Assembly: GCF_002960625.1 (NCBI RefSeq)
Contig: NZ_POJH01000048.1
Span: 1-64,000, forward strand
Direction of reading: 5' to 3'
Length of the DNA stretch: 64,000 nucleotides
Origin: Streptococcus suis
GTDB lineage: Bacteria; Bacillota; Bacilli; Lactobacillales; Streptococcaceae
The translations under genes were made by a program, and so were the position numbers. The notes under the pieces are model-generated. The model was given only the letters and a program-made list of their open reading frames with translations, was not told the origin of the DNA and searched no databases. Below are positions 46,508-55,868 of this stretch, one piece after another. Numbering within the stretch: the stretch's first letter is position 1; the number at the start of each line of letters is the position of its first letter.

Positions 46508-47821
46508 ATGAGGATTGGACTGTTTACGGATACCTATTTTCCACAGGTTTCAGGGGTTGCGACCTCTATTCGTACCTTAAAAACAGAGTTGGAGAAGCTA
46601 GGTCATACAGTATTTATTTTTACAACAACAGATGAGGATGTCAATCGCTATGAAGATTGGGATATTATTCGTATTCCCAGTGTTCCATTTTTTGCCTTTA
46701 AAGATAGGCGAGTGGCCTATGCAGGCTTTACAGACGCCTTGAAGATTGCTAGCCGGTACAAGCTAGATATTATTCATACCCATACAGAGTTCGCCTTGGG
46801 GATTTTGGGTAAGATGGTGGCTAGAGAACTAGGCATTCCAGTTGTCCATACCTACCATACCCAGTATGAAGATTATGTGCATTATATTGCTAAGGGGCGG
46901 ATTATTCGTCCAGGCATGATTAAGTATTTTGTTCGGGCTTATTTGCGTGATTTAGACGGAGTTATCTGTCCTAGCGAAATTGTGGAAGATTTGTTGACCG
47001 GCTACGATATTCCGATTTCCAAACGGGTTATTCCTACTGGTATTGATTTGGCTAAGTTTGAACGACCAGAGATTTCGGAAGAGGATACGGCTGAATTGCG
47101 GTCACAACTGGGAATTGAAACCGATGAAACCATGTTGCTCAGTCTGTCACGGATTTCCCATGAAAAAAATATTCAGGCCATTATTAAGGCCATGCCGAAA
47201 ATTCTTTCGGAAAATCCCAAGGTCAAATTGGTCATTGTTGGTGGTGGGCCCTATGCAGCTGCTTTGGAGGACTTGATTGCTGAACTGGCTTTGGAAGAAC
47301 ATGTTCAGTTAACAGGGATGATTGCGCCAAGCGATACGGCTCTTTACTACAAGGCCGCAGACTTCTTTATCTCCGCCTCGACTAGTGAAACACAGGGCTT
47401 GACCTTCTTAGAAAGCCTGGCTTCAGGAACTCCGATTTTAGCCCATGTCAATCCCTATTTGAAGAATGTGGTAACGGATAAGATGTTTGGAACCCTCTTT
47501 GTTCGTGAGCAGGAATTGGCTGATGCAGTAGTAGAAGCCATTGTTGCAACACCGCCAATGAATGCGCATGTTTTGAATAAGAAGTTATATGAAATTTCTT
47601 CAACAAATTTTGGTCGTCGTGTCTACGAATATTATTTAGATTTGAAAATTTCCTATGATTTCCGTAGGGAACACACCAATCAGGATACAGTAGCAGAAGC
47701 AATTTTGAAGGAAACCATTTACTTACCCCAAAAAATTGTTGTCAAGTCAACGGATACGACTGTGAAGATTTTGAAAAAATCTGTTGAGCAGGTCAAATCC
47801 ATTCGGAATTTCTTTGACTGA
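46508..47821 (+). CDS. lafA: 1,2-diacylglycerol 3-glucosyltransferase, LafA type
   Basis: A 437-residue GT4 enzyme matching LafA, which transfers glucose to diacylglycerol to start the glycolipid anchor of lipoteichoic acid. Key segments are GLFTDTYFPQVSGVATSI at the N-terminus, HTYHTQYEDYVHYI in the first third, and SETQGLTFLESLASGTP with the catalytic/donor EGL-type motif. It starts immediately after the lafB stop, so the two enzymes are made together. The order of addition (LafA then LafB) opposes the gene order. Confidence 0.9.
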   Translation: MRIGLFTDTYFPQVSGVATSIRTLKTELEKLGHTVFIFTTTDEDVNRYEDWDIIRIPSVPFFAFKDRRVAYAGFTDALKIASRYKLDIIHTHTEFALGILGKMVARELGIPVVHTYHTQYEDYVHYIAKGRIIRPGMIKYFVRAYLRDLDGVICPSEIVEDLLTGYDIPISKRVIPTGIDLAKFERPEISEEDTAELRSQLGIETDETMLLSLSRISHEKNIQAIIKAMPKILSENPKVKLVIVGGGPYAAALEDLIAELALEEHVQLTGMIAPSDTALYYKAADFFISASTSETQGLTFLESLASGTPILAHVNPYLKNVVTDKMFGTLFVREQELADAVVEAIVATPPMNAHVLNKKLYEISSTNFGRRVYEYYLDLKISYDFRREHTNQDTVAEAILKETIYLPQKIVVKSTDTTVKILKKSVEQVKSIRNFFD

Positions 47822-47902
47822 TTGGATGCTTGGGATAGTTTATTCTAAAGAGATTACCTGGGTAGTTCCATCCTTCATTTGCTAGTCAAAAAGAGGTTTC
47901 TT

Positions 47903-48250
47903 ATGAATAAAAAGATGAAAATAGGCTTGGTTCATACTTTGATTATTTTATTCTTTTATGTTGGTATCTATGGTCTTGCTTCTTTTTGGGATACTTATCT
48001 TGCTAAGGCCTTGATTGTTAACAATATTCTTTTTTATACTCCACTAGGCTTATTCATCTTAGGCCTGATTGATGGTCGTGGTCATGGTTTTTCCATAAGG
48101 GTTCCTGTCCTAGCCTTTCTCCTCTTTCCTCTTACTGTTTTTAGTTTTGGAGAGTGGATATGGCTCTATCAGGTCATCTATAGTCTATGTGCGGTGGTAG
48201 GATGGTTGTTAGGCGCTCTGCTATGTCACATAAAAAATAAAAGTCTTTGA
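47903..48250 (+). CDS. Small membrane protein, function unknown
   Basis: A 115-residue protein with about four hydrophobic segments, starting MNKKMKIGLVHTLIILFF. It has no recognised motif. The ATG at 47903 is preceded by AAGAGG; an upstream ATG at 47879 has no such site. It lies between lafA and the thrS T-box leader, and the T-box promoter's -35 overlaps its stop codon. Likely an inner membrane protein of unknown role. Confidence 0.75.
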   Translation: MNKKMKIGLVHTLIILFFYVGIYGLASFWDTYLAKALIVNNILFYTPLGLFILGLIDGRGHGFSIRVPVLAFLLFPLTVFSFGEWIWLYQVIYSLCAVVGWLLGALLCHIKNKSL

Positions 48251-48274
48251 AAAAATGGAAAAAGGTGGTATAAT
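48247..48274 (+). promoter_or_regulatory. Promoter of the thrS T-box leader
   Basis: TTGAAA (48247-48252), 16 bases, TATAAT (48269-48274). The -35 overlaps the stop codon of the upstream membrane-protein gene. Confidence 0.75.
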
Positions 48275-48280
48275 AGCACT

Positions 48281-48491
48281 TAGAGATTTATCAATTCTAG
48301 GAAATCTTTGAGAGAGTGTGCGGTCGGTGCAAGCACATAGAGGATAGGATTGACACTACTCGGTAGGATTTTATGCAAACATAAAAGGGTGGTTCCCTTA
48401 TCGCCAATCTGAGGTAGTCAGGCTTTTCGGTGTGACTGCGAATGAAGGTGGAACCACGTTACGACGTCCTTTTGCGAGGGCGTCGTATTTT
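48281..48491 (+). ncRNA. T-box riboswitch (threonine type)
   Basis: The conserved T-box GAATGAAGGTGGAACCACG is at 48440-48458, immediately followed by the terminator ACGACGTCC/GGGCGTCGT with TTTTC (48461-48491). A long stem I region precedes it, with AGAGAGTGTGCGGTC and the probable specifier region GACACTACTC containing ACT threonine triplets. The structure lets uncharged tRNA-Thr prevent termination. The next intact gene is thrS, although about 560 bases with a broken gene lie between. Threonine specificity is inferred from this gene and the ACT triplets. Confidence 0.87.
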
Positions 48492-48508
48492 CTGTTGGAG
48501 GAGGACTG

Positions 48509-48892
48509 ATGCTACCTGATGACTTATTAAGACGGTGTCAAGATGTGCGTCGTGCTTACAGAGAGTTGGAAGTCAAGCACCATGAGAAAGAGTGGTCTAT
48601 TGAGGAGTGAAACAGTCTGGGGATAGACTGTTTCAGCTCAACAACTTAAAATAAAGACTTGTTGACCAACTCTTTTCTATTTGTTGAGTTCTTTCTCGCT
48701 CCCAACATGAACCGCCTGATTATGACCAAGCAGGGTCGTTACTATGATGAAACGCCCTATAGCTTGGAGCATAAACTGGCTGAAAATATCTGGTGGTTGA
48801 TTGAATTGGCCGACCGCCTGGATATTGACATTCAAAAAGAAATGGAAACCTTTTTAACTCAGAAAGAAGAGTTATTGGGGATTAAAAAATAA
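48509..48892 (+). pseudogene. MazG-like gene, interrupted
   Basis: The N-terminal piece (48509-48610) begins MLPDDLLRRCQDVRRAYREL and ends KHHEKEWSIEE-stop, with GGAGG before its ATG. In the same frame from about 48700, RLIMTKQGRYYDETPYSLEHK, then LAENIWWLIELADRLDIDI, gives the C-terminal half of a MazG-like family protein. Between them lie about 80 bases with two in-frame stops. These include the perfect hairpin GAAACAGTCT/AGACTGTTTC (48609-48634). The inserted segment looks like a small repeat. MazG-like proteins hydrolyse nucleotide triphosphates in some cases; the present gene is inactive. Confidence 0.7.
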
Positions 48893-48900
48893 ATAAAAAA

Positions 48901-49046
48901 TAGAAAGGACTAGGGTCTCCGTATTTGGTTGAACTGAATACGGGCTACGGACTGGGCCAAAAAGATAAACGAGAACTAGACGCTTGCGTCGTCGTTCTGT
49001 TTCCTATTTTGTCTGTGTCCGCTTAACGCCCTTTATATCTTATATT
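48901..49046 (+). other. Unusual leader between the Shine-Dalgarno and the thrS start
   Basis: AGAAAGGA (48901-48908) is a normal Shine-Dalgarno, but the thrS ATG is 138 bases further on. The interval contains a perfect stem CCGTATT/AATACGG (48918-48942) and the stem AGAAC..GACG/CGTC..GTTCT (48972-48998) followed by a T-rich run. It contains no start codon with its own Shine-Dalgarno. The frame is open from a TTG at 48984 to the ATG. This looks like a small repeat inserted between ribosome-binding site and start. Confidence 0.5.
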
Positions 49047-50996
49047 ATGATTAAAATCACTTTCCCAGACGGTGCTGTTCGTGAGTACCAGGCTGGTGTA
49101 ACTACTTTTGAAATTGCTGAGAGCATCAGCAAGTCTTTGGCGAAAAAGGCGCTTGCTGGTAAGTTCAATGGTAAATTGATTGATACTACTCGTGCCATTG
49201 AAGAGGATGGGACGCTTGAAATCGTAACGCCTGACCATGAAGATGCCTTGCCAATCTTGCGTCACTCAGCAGCTCACTTGTTTGCCCAAGCGGCTTGTCG
49301 CCTTTTCCCAGACATCAAGTTGGGCGTTGGTCCAGCCATTCAGGACGGTTTCTACTATGATACGGACAATGCTGCTGGTCAGATTTCAAATGAAGACCTG
49401 CCACGTATTCAGGAAGAAATGGCTAAAATTGTCAAGGAAAACTTCCCTTCTGAACGTCGTGAAGTAACCAAGGAAGAAGCTCTTGAGATTTTCAAAAATG
49501 ATCCATATAAGCTGGAACTCATTCAAGAACATTCTGATGATGAAGGCGGTTTGACCATCTATACTCAGGGTGAATACGTTGACCTCTGCCGTGGCCCACA
49601 CGTTCCGTCAACAGGTCGTATCCAGATTTTTGAATTGCTCAATGTGGCAGGTGCTTACTGGCGTGGTAAGAGCGAAAATCCAATGATGCAACGGGTTTAT
49701 GGTACAGCTTGGTTTGACAAGAAAGACCTCAAGGCTTACCTTCAAATGCGTGAGGAAGCAAAAGAACGTGACCACCGTAAACTTGGTAAGGAATTGGATC
49801 TCTTCATGATCAGCCAAGAAGTTGGTCAAGGTTTGCCATTCTGGTTGCCAAATGGTGCAACTATTCGTCGTACCTTGGAGCGTTACATCACAGACAAGGA
49901 ATTGGCTTCTGGTTACCAGCACGTTTACACACCACCATTGGCTTCTGTTGAACTCTATAAGACTTCGGGTCACTGGGAACATTATTCAGAAGATATGTTT
50001 CCAACTATGGACATGGGTGACGGTGAAGAGTTTGTTCTTCGTCCGATGAACTGTCCACACCACATTCAAGTTTACAAAAACCATGTGCGTTCATACCGTG
50101 AATTGCCAGTGCGTATCGCTGAGCTTGGTATGATGCACCGCTATGAAAAATCAGGTGCATTGACTGGTTTGCAACGTGTGCGTGAGATGACCCTCAACGA
50201 CGGTCATATCTTTGTGACACCTGAGCAAATCCAAGAAGAGTTCAAAAAAGCTCTCCAGTTGATTATCGATGTGTACGCAGATTTCAACCTAAACGACTAC
50301 CGTTTCCGCCTGTCTTATCGTGACCCAGAGGACAAAGAGAAGTACTATGACAACGATGAGATGTGGGAAAATGCCCAGCGTATGTTGAAAGGTGCCATGG
50401 ATGAAATGGGCGTGGACTACTTCGAAGCTGAGGGTGAAGCTGCCTTCTACGGTCCGAAATTGGATATCCAGGTGAAAACTGCCCTTGGTAACGAAGAAAC
50501 CCTGTCAACCATTCAGTTGGACTTCCTCTTGCCAGAACGTTTTGGTTTGACCTACATTGGTGCTGACGGTGAAGAACACCGCCCAGTTATGATTCACCGT
50601 GGTGTCATCTCAACTATGGAACGCTTCACTGCCATCTTGATTGAAACCTACAAGGGTGCCTTCCCAACTTGGTTGGCTCCAACCCAAGTGACTATGGTTC
50701 CAATCTCTGTGGAAGCTCACTTGGATTACGCTTGGAAGGTTGCAAAAGAATTGCAAGACCGTGGCGTTCGCGTACACGTAGATGAGCGGAACGAGAAGAT
50801 GCAATACAAGATTCGTCAGAGCCAGACCAGCAAGATTCCATACCAGCTCATCGTCGGGGACAAGGAAATGGAAGACAATGCAGTAAACGTCCGTCGTTAC
50901 GGAAGCAAGGCAACACAAACTCAGTCTGTATCAGAATTTGTGGACCATATCCTAGCAGATATTGCCCGCAAATCACGTCCAGTTGAAGCTGAATAA
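49047..50996 (+). CDS. thrS: Threonyl-tRNA synthetase
   Basis: A 649-residue class II synthetase. The N-terminal TGS domain is [20 protein letters not shown]. The editing domain has [16 protein letters not shown] with the HxxxH zinc/editing histidines near residue 75. The class II core has [15 protein letters not shown], then [13 protein letters not shown] with zinc-binding Cys, and [21 protein letters not shown]; an anticodon-binding domain follows. Start at 49047 is chosen by homology since no Shine-Dalgarno lies near it. Expression should respond to threonine-tRNA charge via the T-box. Confidence 0.95.
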   Translation: MIKITFPDGAVREYQAGVTTFEIAESISKSLAKKALAGKFNGKLIDTTRAIEEDGTLEIVTPDHEDALPILRHSAAHLFAQAACRLFPDIKLGVGPAIQDGFYYDTDNAAGQISNEDLPRIQEEMAKIVKENFPSERREVTKEEALEIFKNDPYKLELIQEHSDDEGGLTIYTQGEYVDLCRGPHVPSTGRIQIFELLNVAGAYWRGKSENPMMQRVYGTAWFDKKDLKAYLQMREEAKERDHRKLGKELDLFMISQEVGQGLPFWLPNGATIRRTLERYITDKELASGYQHVYTPPLASVELYKTSGHWEHYSEDMFPTMDMGDGEEFVLRPMNCPHHIQVYKNHVRSYRELPVRIAELGMMHRYEKSGALTGLQRVREMTLNDGHIFVTPEQIQEEFKKALQLIIDVYADFNLNDYRFRLSYRDPEDKEKYYDNDEMWENAQRMLKGAMDEMGVDYFEAEGEAAFYGPKLDIQVKTALGNEETLSTIQLDFLLPERFGLTYIGADGEEHRPVMIHRGVISTMERFTAILIETYKGAFPTWLAPTQVTMVPISVEAHLDYAWKVAKELQDRGVRVHVDERNEKMQYKIRQSQTSKIPYQLIVGDKEMEDNAVNVRRYGSKATQTQSVSEFVDHILADIARKSRPVEAE

Positions 50997-51003
50997 ATAA
51001 AGT

Positions 51004-51029
51004 AAGAAGTCCGAAAGGGCTTCTTTTTT
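51004..51029 (+). terminator. Terminator after thrS
   Basis: AAGAAGTCC GAAA GGGCTTCTT followed by TTTTT; a GNRA loop caps the stem. Confidence 0.85.
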
Positions 51030-51059
51030 GGTATAATAGTCAAGGAAAGAGGTGCTTAA

Positions 51060-51923
51060 ATGAAAAGGATAATGAAGTTTATTATAGGTCTTATATTAGG
51101 AATTATTGGTTTCTTTGGCATTTTGTTGCTTTGTCTATTGCTACTCTTTAGTCCCAAAGTGGCTACTCGAGAGGAATTGATATCGTATCAGACGATGCTT
51201 GAACAGGGTATGGAGTCATATGGTTTCACTGGTAAGGTGGAGTTGACAAAATTTCGTCCTATAACCATTGGTAACCCATGGGATGTTCTAGAGTATGATT
51301 ATACTGAGGTTATAGATGGTCAGTCAATTACACTTCAATCCTCTGATACTTTGGTCAATAACCGAATTGAAGGACAGGAGGCATTAAATGGATTACTAAA
51401 TATGACAGTCTATTTTAATGATAGTCCAAGCGGAATGTTGTATCAATTTGATGGTATCGTTGACCAAGCTATGTGGCATCAGCCGAGAGGTAAATATTTA
51501 CTGAATCAGGCACAGCAGATATTTAAATTGATGGAAGAAAAAGATTTCACTTTGTTTGAAGTAGATGGTAGGCTTGAAACTCAGGATGAAAAACTGATAA
51601 AGTTTTATAAAAAGGTAGAGGAAAATCGCTATAATGGTCGGGCTTTTGCAGGTTTTTATGATATAAATTTGGACTGGCTCATGGAGGAAGAAATGGCGGT
51701 AATTGAAGTTGAATTTTTTAATAAGAAGGACCTTGGTTTAGAAAATGACTTACTGGAGGAAGAGAAATTACTAGCTGATTTAAAACAGAAAGTCGAAACA
51801 TTTGACTATTCTAATGTGGAAGACGGAACCTACAGAATTGGTTTTCGTAGACCTGGAGTGCAGTCGACAAGTTTTTTCGTAACAATCAAGGTAAAAGATC
51901 ATCATTATTCATTCTTAAAATAG
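51060..51923 (+). CDS. Membrane-anchored protein of unknown function
   Basis: A 287-residue protein with one N-terminal membrane segment (about residues 5-33) and no lipobox cysteine in the expected position. The outer part is mixed alpha/beta and acidic, with DVLEYDYTEVIDGQSITL and EENRYNGRAFAGFYDIN as distinctive stretches. No family is recognised. AAAGAGGTG precedes the ATG, and a -10 (TATAAT) lies near 51035. It stands alone, convergent with the amino-acid importer operon. Confidence 0.75.
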   Translation: MKRIMKFIIGLILGIIGFFGILLLCLLLLFSPKVATREELISYQTMLEQGMESYGFTGKVELTKFRPITIGNPWDVLEYDYTEVIDGQSITLQSSDTLVNNRIEGQEALNGLLNMTVYFNDSPSGMLYQFDGIVDQAMWHQPRGKYLLNQAQQIFKLMEEKDFTLFEVDGRLETQDEKLIKFYKKVEENRYNGRAFAGFYDINLDWLMEEEMAVIEVEFFNKKDLGLENDLLEEEKLLADLKQKVETFDYSNVEDGTYRIGFRRPGVQSTSFFVTIKVKDHHYSFLK

Positions 51924-51936
51924 TTGTTACAAACAC

Positions 51937-51962
51937 AAAAAATCCCAACCAACTGGCTGGGA
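51937..51962 (-). terminator. Terminator of the amino-acid ABC operon (minus strand)
   Basis: Read on the minus strand, TCCCAGCC AGTT GGTTGGGA is followed by a T run (AAAAAA on the plus strand at 51937-51942). Confidence 0.75.
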
Positions 51963-51969
51963 GAAATGT

Positions 51970-52629
51970 TTATTCAATACTGCTGGCCCAAGACTTGGCC
52001 ACATAACGTGACAGGCTTGAGATGGCGAAGTTGATGACAAAGTATATGAGAGCAACCATGAGATAGAGGGCAAAAACTTGTTCCGCCTCAAAATGGCGTC
52101 CCATTAGGATTTGGCTGGCACCGAAAAGCTCTTGCAAGGCGATAACGGAGTAGAGGAAACTGGTATCCTTGATAACCGTTACGATCTGTGAGATGATAGC
52201 TGGTAGCATCTTACGGATAGCCTGTGGCATGATGATATAGACCATGATTTGTACTGGGGTAAAACCCTGTGACAAACCAGCTTCAGTCTGGCCCGGTCCG
52301 ATGGCGTTTAGACCGCCACGGATAATCTCGGCCATGGCTGCCGTGGTAAAAATAGTAAAGGCTGTAATACCAGCTGGCGTTGACTTCATTTGGAAGACCA
52401 AGAAAACGGTGAAAATCCAGAGCAAGTTGGGTACATTTCGCACAAATTCAATATAGATAGTCGCAATCCACTTGAAGAGTGGATTTTTCCCATTTCGCAT
52501 AATGGCTAAAATCATGCCAAAAAGGACAGACAAGACCACCGAAATACTAGAGATATAAAGGGTTAACTTCAATCCGCTCCACAAGAGTTGGAAGGTTGAA
52601 GGCTTGAGTAATTCTAAAACATAATTCAT
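51970..52629 (-). CDS. Polar amino-acid ABC permease (first of two)
   Basis: A 219-residue permease of the His/Glu/Gln/Arg family with about five helices. The EAA-type motif lies in PGQTEAGLSQGFTPVQIM near residue 130, contacting the ATPase. It forms a heterodimeric channel with the other permease encoded just upstream on the minus strand (12-base gap). The substrate amino acid cannot be told from sequence. Confidence 0.88.
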   Translation of the reverse strand: MNYVLELLKPSTFQLLWSGLKLTLYISSISVVLSVLFGMILAIMRNGKNPLFKWIATIYIEFVRNVPNLLWIFTVFLVFQMKSTPAGITAFTIFTTAAMAEIIRGGLNAIGPGQTEAGLSQGFTPVQIMVYIIMPQAIRKMLPAIISQIVTVIKDTSFLYSVIALQELFGASQILMGRHFEAEQVFALYLMVALIYFVINFAISSLSRYVAKSWASSIE

Positions 52630-52641
52630 TGTTCAACCTCC

Positions 52642-53340
52642 TTAGTGTGAAAAGGTAGCCTTGTTTTTCTCTTCGATACGGCGGCCCCAGCTTGCAACAG
52701 GGAAACACATACAGAAGTAGAGGAAGGCAGCGCCAGCAAAGGCTGGAATATAGTTAGCATTCATAGCAGACCAAGACTTAGTCATGAACATGATGTCGGC
52801 ACCTGAGATGATAGCAACTGTAGCCGTGTTTTTAATCAAGTTTACTACTTGGTTGGTCAAAGGTGGCAAGATTGTGGGAATAGCCTGTGGCAAGATAATG
52901 ATCCGCATGGTTTCAGACTGGGTAAAGCCTTGTGAAAGTGCAGCTTCAGTCTGACCAGTTGGCACCGCCTCAATCCCTGCACGGATGACCTCTGCGATAT
53001 AGGCACCGTGGTAAAGTCCCACACAGATAACAGCTGTCCAGTAGATGGATGGCATGAGGATGTAGTTAGAAATCAAGGGCAAGCCATAATAAACAATCAT
53101 GAACTGAACCAAGAGCGGAGTGTTTTGGAAGTATTCCACATAGACACGAGCTAGCACCTTTAAAAGCTTGTTCTTGCTAGAAGATAGGTTGCCAAAAAGT
53201 ATGCCTAGTAACATGGCTGTGATAAAAGCCCCAATAGCAATGGCTAGGGTGAAGAGGAAGCCTTGGAAGAAGAGAGGGAAGTCATTGAAATAACTAACCC
53301 AGTTTTCCCAAGCATAGGGACTTGTAGTCAAGATAGTCAT
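52642..53340 (-). CDS. Polar amino-acid ABC permease (second of two)
   Basis: A 232-residue permease of the same family. The EAA-type motif is TGQTEAALSQGFTQSETMR near residue 147. Several hydrophobic helices include the N-terminal FFQGFLFTLAIAIGAFITAM. It follows the binding-protein gene by 14 bases on the minus strand. Partner of the 51970-52629 permease. Confidence 0.88.
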   Translation of the reverse strand: MTILTTSPYAWENWVSYFNDFPLFFQGFLFTLAIAIGAFITAMLLGILFGNLSSSKNKLLKVLARVYVEYFQNTPLLVQFMIVYYGLPLISNYILMPSIYWTAVICVGLYHGAYIAEVIRAGIEAVPTGQTEAALSQGFTQSETMRIIILPQAIPTILPPLTNQVVNLIKNTATVAIISGADIMFMTKSWSAMNANYIPAFAGAAFLYFCMCFPVASWGRRIEEKNKATFSH

Positions 53341-53354
53341 AAAGTTTTCCCTTT

Positions 53355-54200
53355 CTATTCGTCGGTTTCTGTTACAGGCTTCAAGCCATTGGCATCATAG
53401 ATAGCCTGTAAACTGCCATCATTATGCCAAGTTTCAATAAGAGAATTTAGGTAGGCATTCAAATCTTTGTTTGACAGTTTAGTGGCGATACCATAGTCAG
53501 ATGCAGAGAAGCTGAAGTCCAGTAATTTAGACTTAGAACCAATGTAGCCTGATAGGATGGATTGGTCTACGGAGAAGCTATCAATACGGTGGGCACGAAG
53601 CGATACAGAAAGCTCTGGATAGGAACCTAATTCCGCAAATGAGACGGAGATACCATATTTATCAGCTAAGTCAGTAATCAATTTACGCGTGATAGAACCT
53701 TGAGCAACCCCGACAGTCTTTCCGTCTAAGTCGGTGAAGGTTTCAATACCGCTATCTTTGTTGACTAATAAACCTACAGCATCTGTGTAGTAAGGGCTTG
53801 TAAAGTTGTAAAGCAACTTCCGCTCATCGGTAATAGTGAAGGTTGCGATGACCATATCTACTTGTCCATTATCCAAGAGTGGTCCACGAGTTTGGGCTGT
53901 TACAGGGGTGAATTCAATATCCACTCCCAACTCATCAGCAATTTTACGAGCGATGTCGATTTCCATACCTTCAAATTCATAAGTATCCGGATTTTTAAAG
54001 CCAAAGTTAGGGACGTCCTGTTTCACTCCGACACGGAGCACGCCTCTATCAATGATGGCTTGAACCTGATCGCTATTGGTAATAGGTGTAGGTGTTTCTG
54101 TTTGGACAACGGTTTGATTGATATGGATAAAGAACAGCGTTAAGATGCTGATGATAGCAAGCCTGACGGCTAAAAATAGATTGACCTTTTTATCTGTCAT
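53355..54200 (-). CDS. Amino-acid ABC transporter substrate-binding protein
   Basis: A 281-residue type-II periplasmic binding protein with GVLRVGVKQDVPNFGFKNP and EFEGMEIDIARKIADELG near residues 60-90. The N-terminus has one hydrophobic segment without a lipobox cysteine, so it may be anchored by an uncleaved signal rather than by lipid. The ATG at 54200 follows AGGAGG; a longer in-frame upstream reading runs into the ATPase gene and is not used. It sits between the ATPase and the permeases, in the usual order. Confidence 0.88.
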   Translation of the reverse strand: MTDKKVNLFLAVRLAIISILTLFFIHINQTVVQTETPTPITNSDQVQAIIDRGVLRVGVKQDVPNFGFKNPDTYEFEGMEIDIARKIADELGVDIEFTPVTAQTRGPLLDNGQVDMVIATFTITDERKLLYNFTSPYYTDAVGLLVNKDSGIETFTDLDGKTVGVAQGSITRKLITDLADKYGISVSFAELGSYPELSVSLRAHRIDSFSVDQSILSGYIGSKSKLLDFSFSASDYGIATKLSNKDLNAYLNSLIETWHNDGSLQAIYDANGLKPVTETDE

Positions 54201-54210
54201 ACGCAACCTC

Positions 54211-54972
54211 CTAGAGTTTAACTTTATCTGACTCGTGGTTGATAATCTTGCTGAGGAACTGTTTAGCACGAGGTTCAGTAGGATTGTCAAAGAAGCCATT
54301 GACATCGGTTGTATCAACCAATACTTCCCCCTCAGCCATGAAGATGATTCGGTCAGCAACTTCACGAGCAAAGCCCATTTCGTGGGTTACGACAATCATA
54401 TTCATTCCATCACGAGCCAATTTTTGCATAACTGCAAGAACATCGCCGATTGTTTCTGGGTCAAGGGCAGAAGTTGGTTCGTCAAATAGGAGCAATTCTG
54501 GGTGCATAGCTAGACCACGGGCGATGGCAACACGTTGCTTTTGACCACCCGATAGCATAGCAGGGTAGGAATCTTTACGGTCCCAGAGGTTTACGAATTC
54601 AAGGTATTTCTTGGCGGTCTTCTCAGCAGTAGCCTTATCAATGCCTAAAACCTTAATTGGTGCCAAGGTAACGTTTTCTAACACAGTTTTATGTGGATAG
54701 AGATTGAAGTGTTGGAAAACCATGCCGACTTCCTTGCGAAGAGCTACCAATTCTTTGACAGATGAGCCGGATACGGTATGTCCATTGACAACAAGGCTAC
54801 CTTGATCGACAGTTTCTAGTCCATTGATGGTACGAATAAGAGTTGATTTACCAGAACCGGATGGTCCAAGGAGAACAACAACCTGTCCAGGTTCGAATTC
54901 CAAGTTGATATTGCGAAGAGCATGGTAGTCACCATAGTATTTGTTTACATCTTTAAATTCTACTAAAGCCAT
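54211..54972 (-). CDS. Polar amino-acid ABC transporter ATPase
   Basis: A 253-residue GlnQ-type ATPase. Walker A is GPSGSGKSTLIR near residue 36, signature LSGGQKQRVAIARGLA near 140, Walker B LLLFDEPTSALDPE near 160, and switch histidine in VVTHEMGFA near 195. The ATG at 54972 follows GGAG; an upstream in-frame ATG lies before the Shine-Dalgarno. First gene of the four-gene minus-strand operon. Its promoter is at 55004-55032. Confidence 0.92.
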   Translation of the reverse strand: MALVEFKDVNKYYGDYHALRNINLEFEPGQVVVLLGPSGSGKSTLIRTINGLETVDQGSLVVNGHTVSGSSVKELVALRKEVGMVFQHFNLYPHKTVLENVTLAPIKVLGIDKATAEKTAKKYLEFVNLWDRKDSYPAMLSGGQKQRVAIARGLAMHPELLLFDEPTSALDPETIGDVLAVMQKLARDGMNMIVVTHEMGFAREVADRIIFMAEGEVLVDTTDVNGFFDNPTEPRAKQFLSKIINHESDKVKL

Positions 54973-55003
54973 AGTAATCTCCTTTTTTATGTAAGATAAT
55001 AGC

Positions 55004-55032
55004 ATGATATCACTCCCTATATTAAAAGTCAA
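55004..55032 (-). promoter_or_regulatory. Promoter of the amino-acid ABC operon
   Basis: On the minus strand TTGACT (plus AGTCAA 55027-55032), 17-base spacer, TATCAT (plus ATGATA 55004-55009). It serves the gene starting at 54972. Confidence 0.65.
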
Positions 55033-55163
55033 GTAAATTCAGACAATTTAATATAGGACATGTTAGAAGATATAACATAACTATGTTAGTTAACTCTGGT
55101 TATGAATTTTTTAAGTAAGTTTGATATAATAGAAGAAATAAAGATAATTAAGGTAAAGAAATT

Positions 55164-55868
55164 ATGAGAAAAATTTTGATTGTAGATGATGAGAAACCCA
55201 TCTCAGACATTATTAAGTTTAATATGACCCGTGAGGGCTATGAAGTCGTGACGGCTTTTGATGGTCGGGAAGCCTTGGCAGTTTTTGAAGCTGAATTTCC
55301 AGATATTGTGATTTTGGATTTGATGCTGCCAGAGTTGGATGGTTTAGAAGTTGCTCGGACCATCCGTAAGACCAGCAATGTTCCCATTATTATGCTGTCT
55401 GCCAAGGATAGTGAGTTTGACAAGGTGATTGGACTTGAGATTGGGGCAGATGATTATGTGACCAAGCCTTTCTCTAATCGTGAATTGCAGGCGCGTGTCA
55501 AGGCTCTCTTGCGTAGAAGCGAATTGTCAGAAACACAGATGTCCGTTGAGAATACTGGTAGTCCTGAATTGGTTATCGGAGATTTGGTCATTCTTCCAGA
55601 TGCCTTTGTTGCGAAGAAACATGGCAAAGAATTGGAATTGACCCACCGTGAGTTTGAATTGCTCCACCATTTAGCCAAGCATTTGGGACAGGTGATGACA
55701 CGGGAGCATTTGCTGGAAACGGTTTGGGGCTATGATTATTTTGGAGATGTGCGTACGGTGGATGTGACCATTCGCCGTTTGCGTGAAAAGATTGAAGATA
55801 CACCGAGCCGACCGGAGTATATTTTGACCCGTCGTGGTGTAGGATACTTTATCAAGGGAAATGATTAA
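55164..55868 (+). CDS. vicR: VicR/WalR response regulator
   Basis: A 234-residue OmpR-type regulator. The receiver domain has the phosphorylation site Asp52 in [12 protein letters not shown] and conserved Asp8-Asp9. The winged-helix output domain is residues 135-232, with [19 protein letters not shown]. It controls cell-wall hydrolase and membrane genes, and is essential in most streptococci. It overlaps vicK by eight bases. A -10 (TATAAT, 55125-55130) lies upstream. Confidence 0.95.
   Translation: MRKILIVDDEKPISDIIKFNMTREGYEVVTAFDGREALAVFEAEFPDIVILDLMLPELDGLEVARTIRKTSNVPIIMLSAKDSEFDKVIGLEIGADDYVTKPFSNRELQARVKALLRRSELSETQMSVENTGSPELVIGDLVILPDAFVAKKHGKELELTHREFELLHHLAKHLGQVMTREHLLETVWGYDYFGDVRTVDVTIRRLREKIEDTPSRPEYILTRRGVGYFIKGND

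Noticed and set aside
48984..49046. A 21-residue N-terminal extension of ThrS starting at a TTG
   Set aside because: No Shine-Dalgarno precedes 48984, the extension lies in an inserted hairpin, and known ThrS proteins begin at MIKITFPDG.
53355..54371. A longer form of the amino-acid binding protein
   Set aside because: The extra N-terminal residues overlap the ATPase gene on the same strand and precede the good Shine-Dalgarno before 54200.
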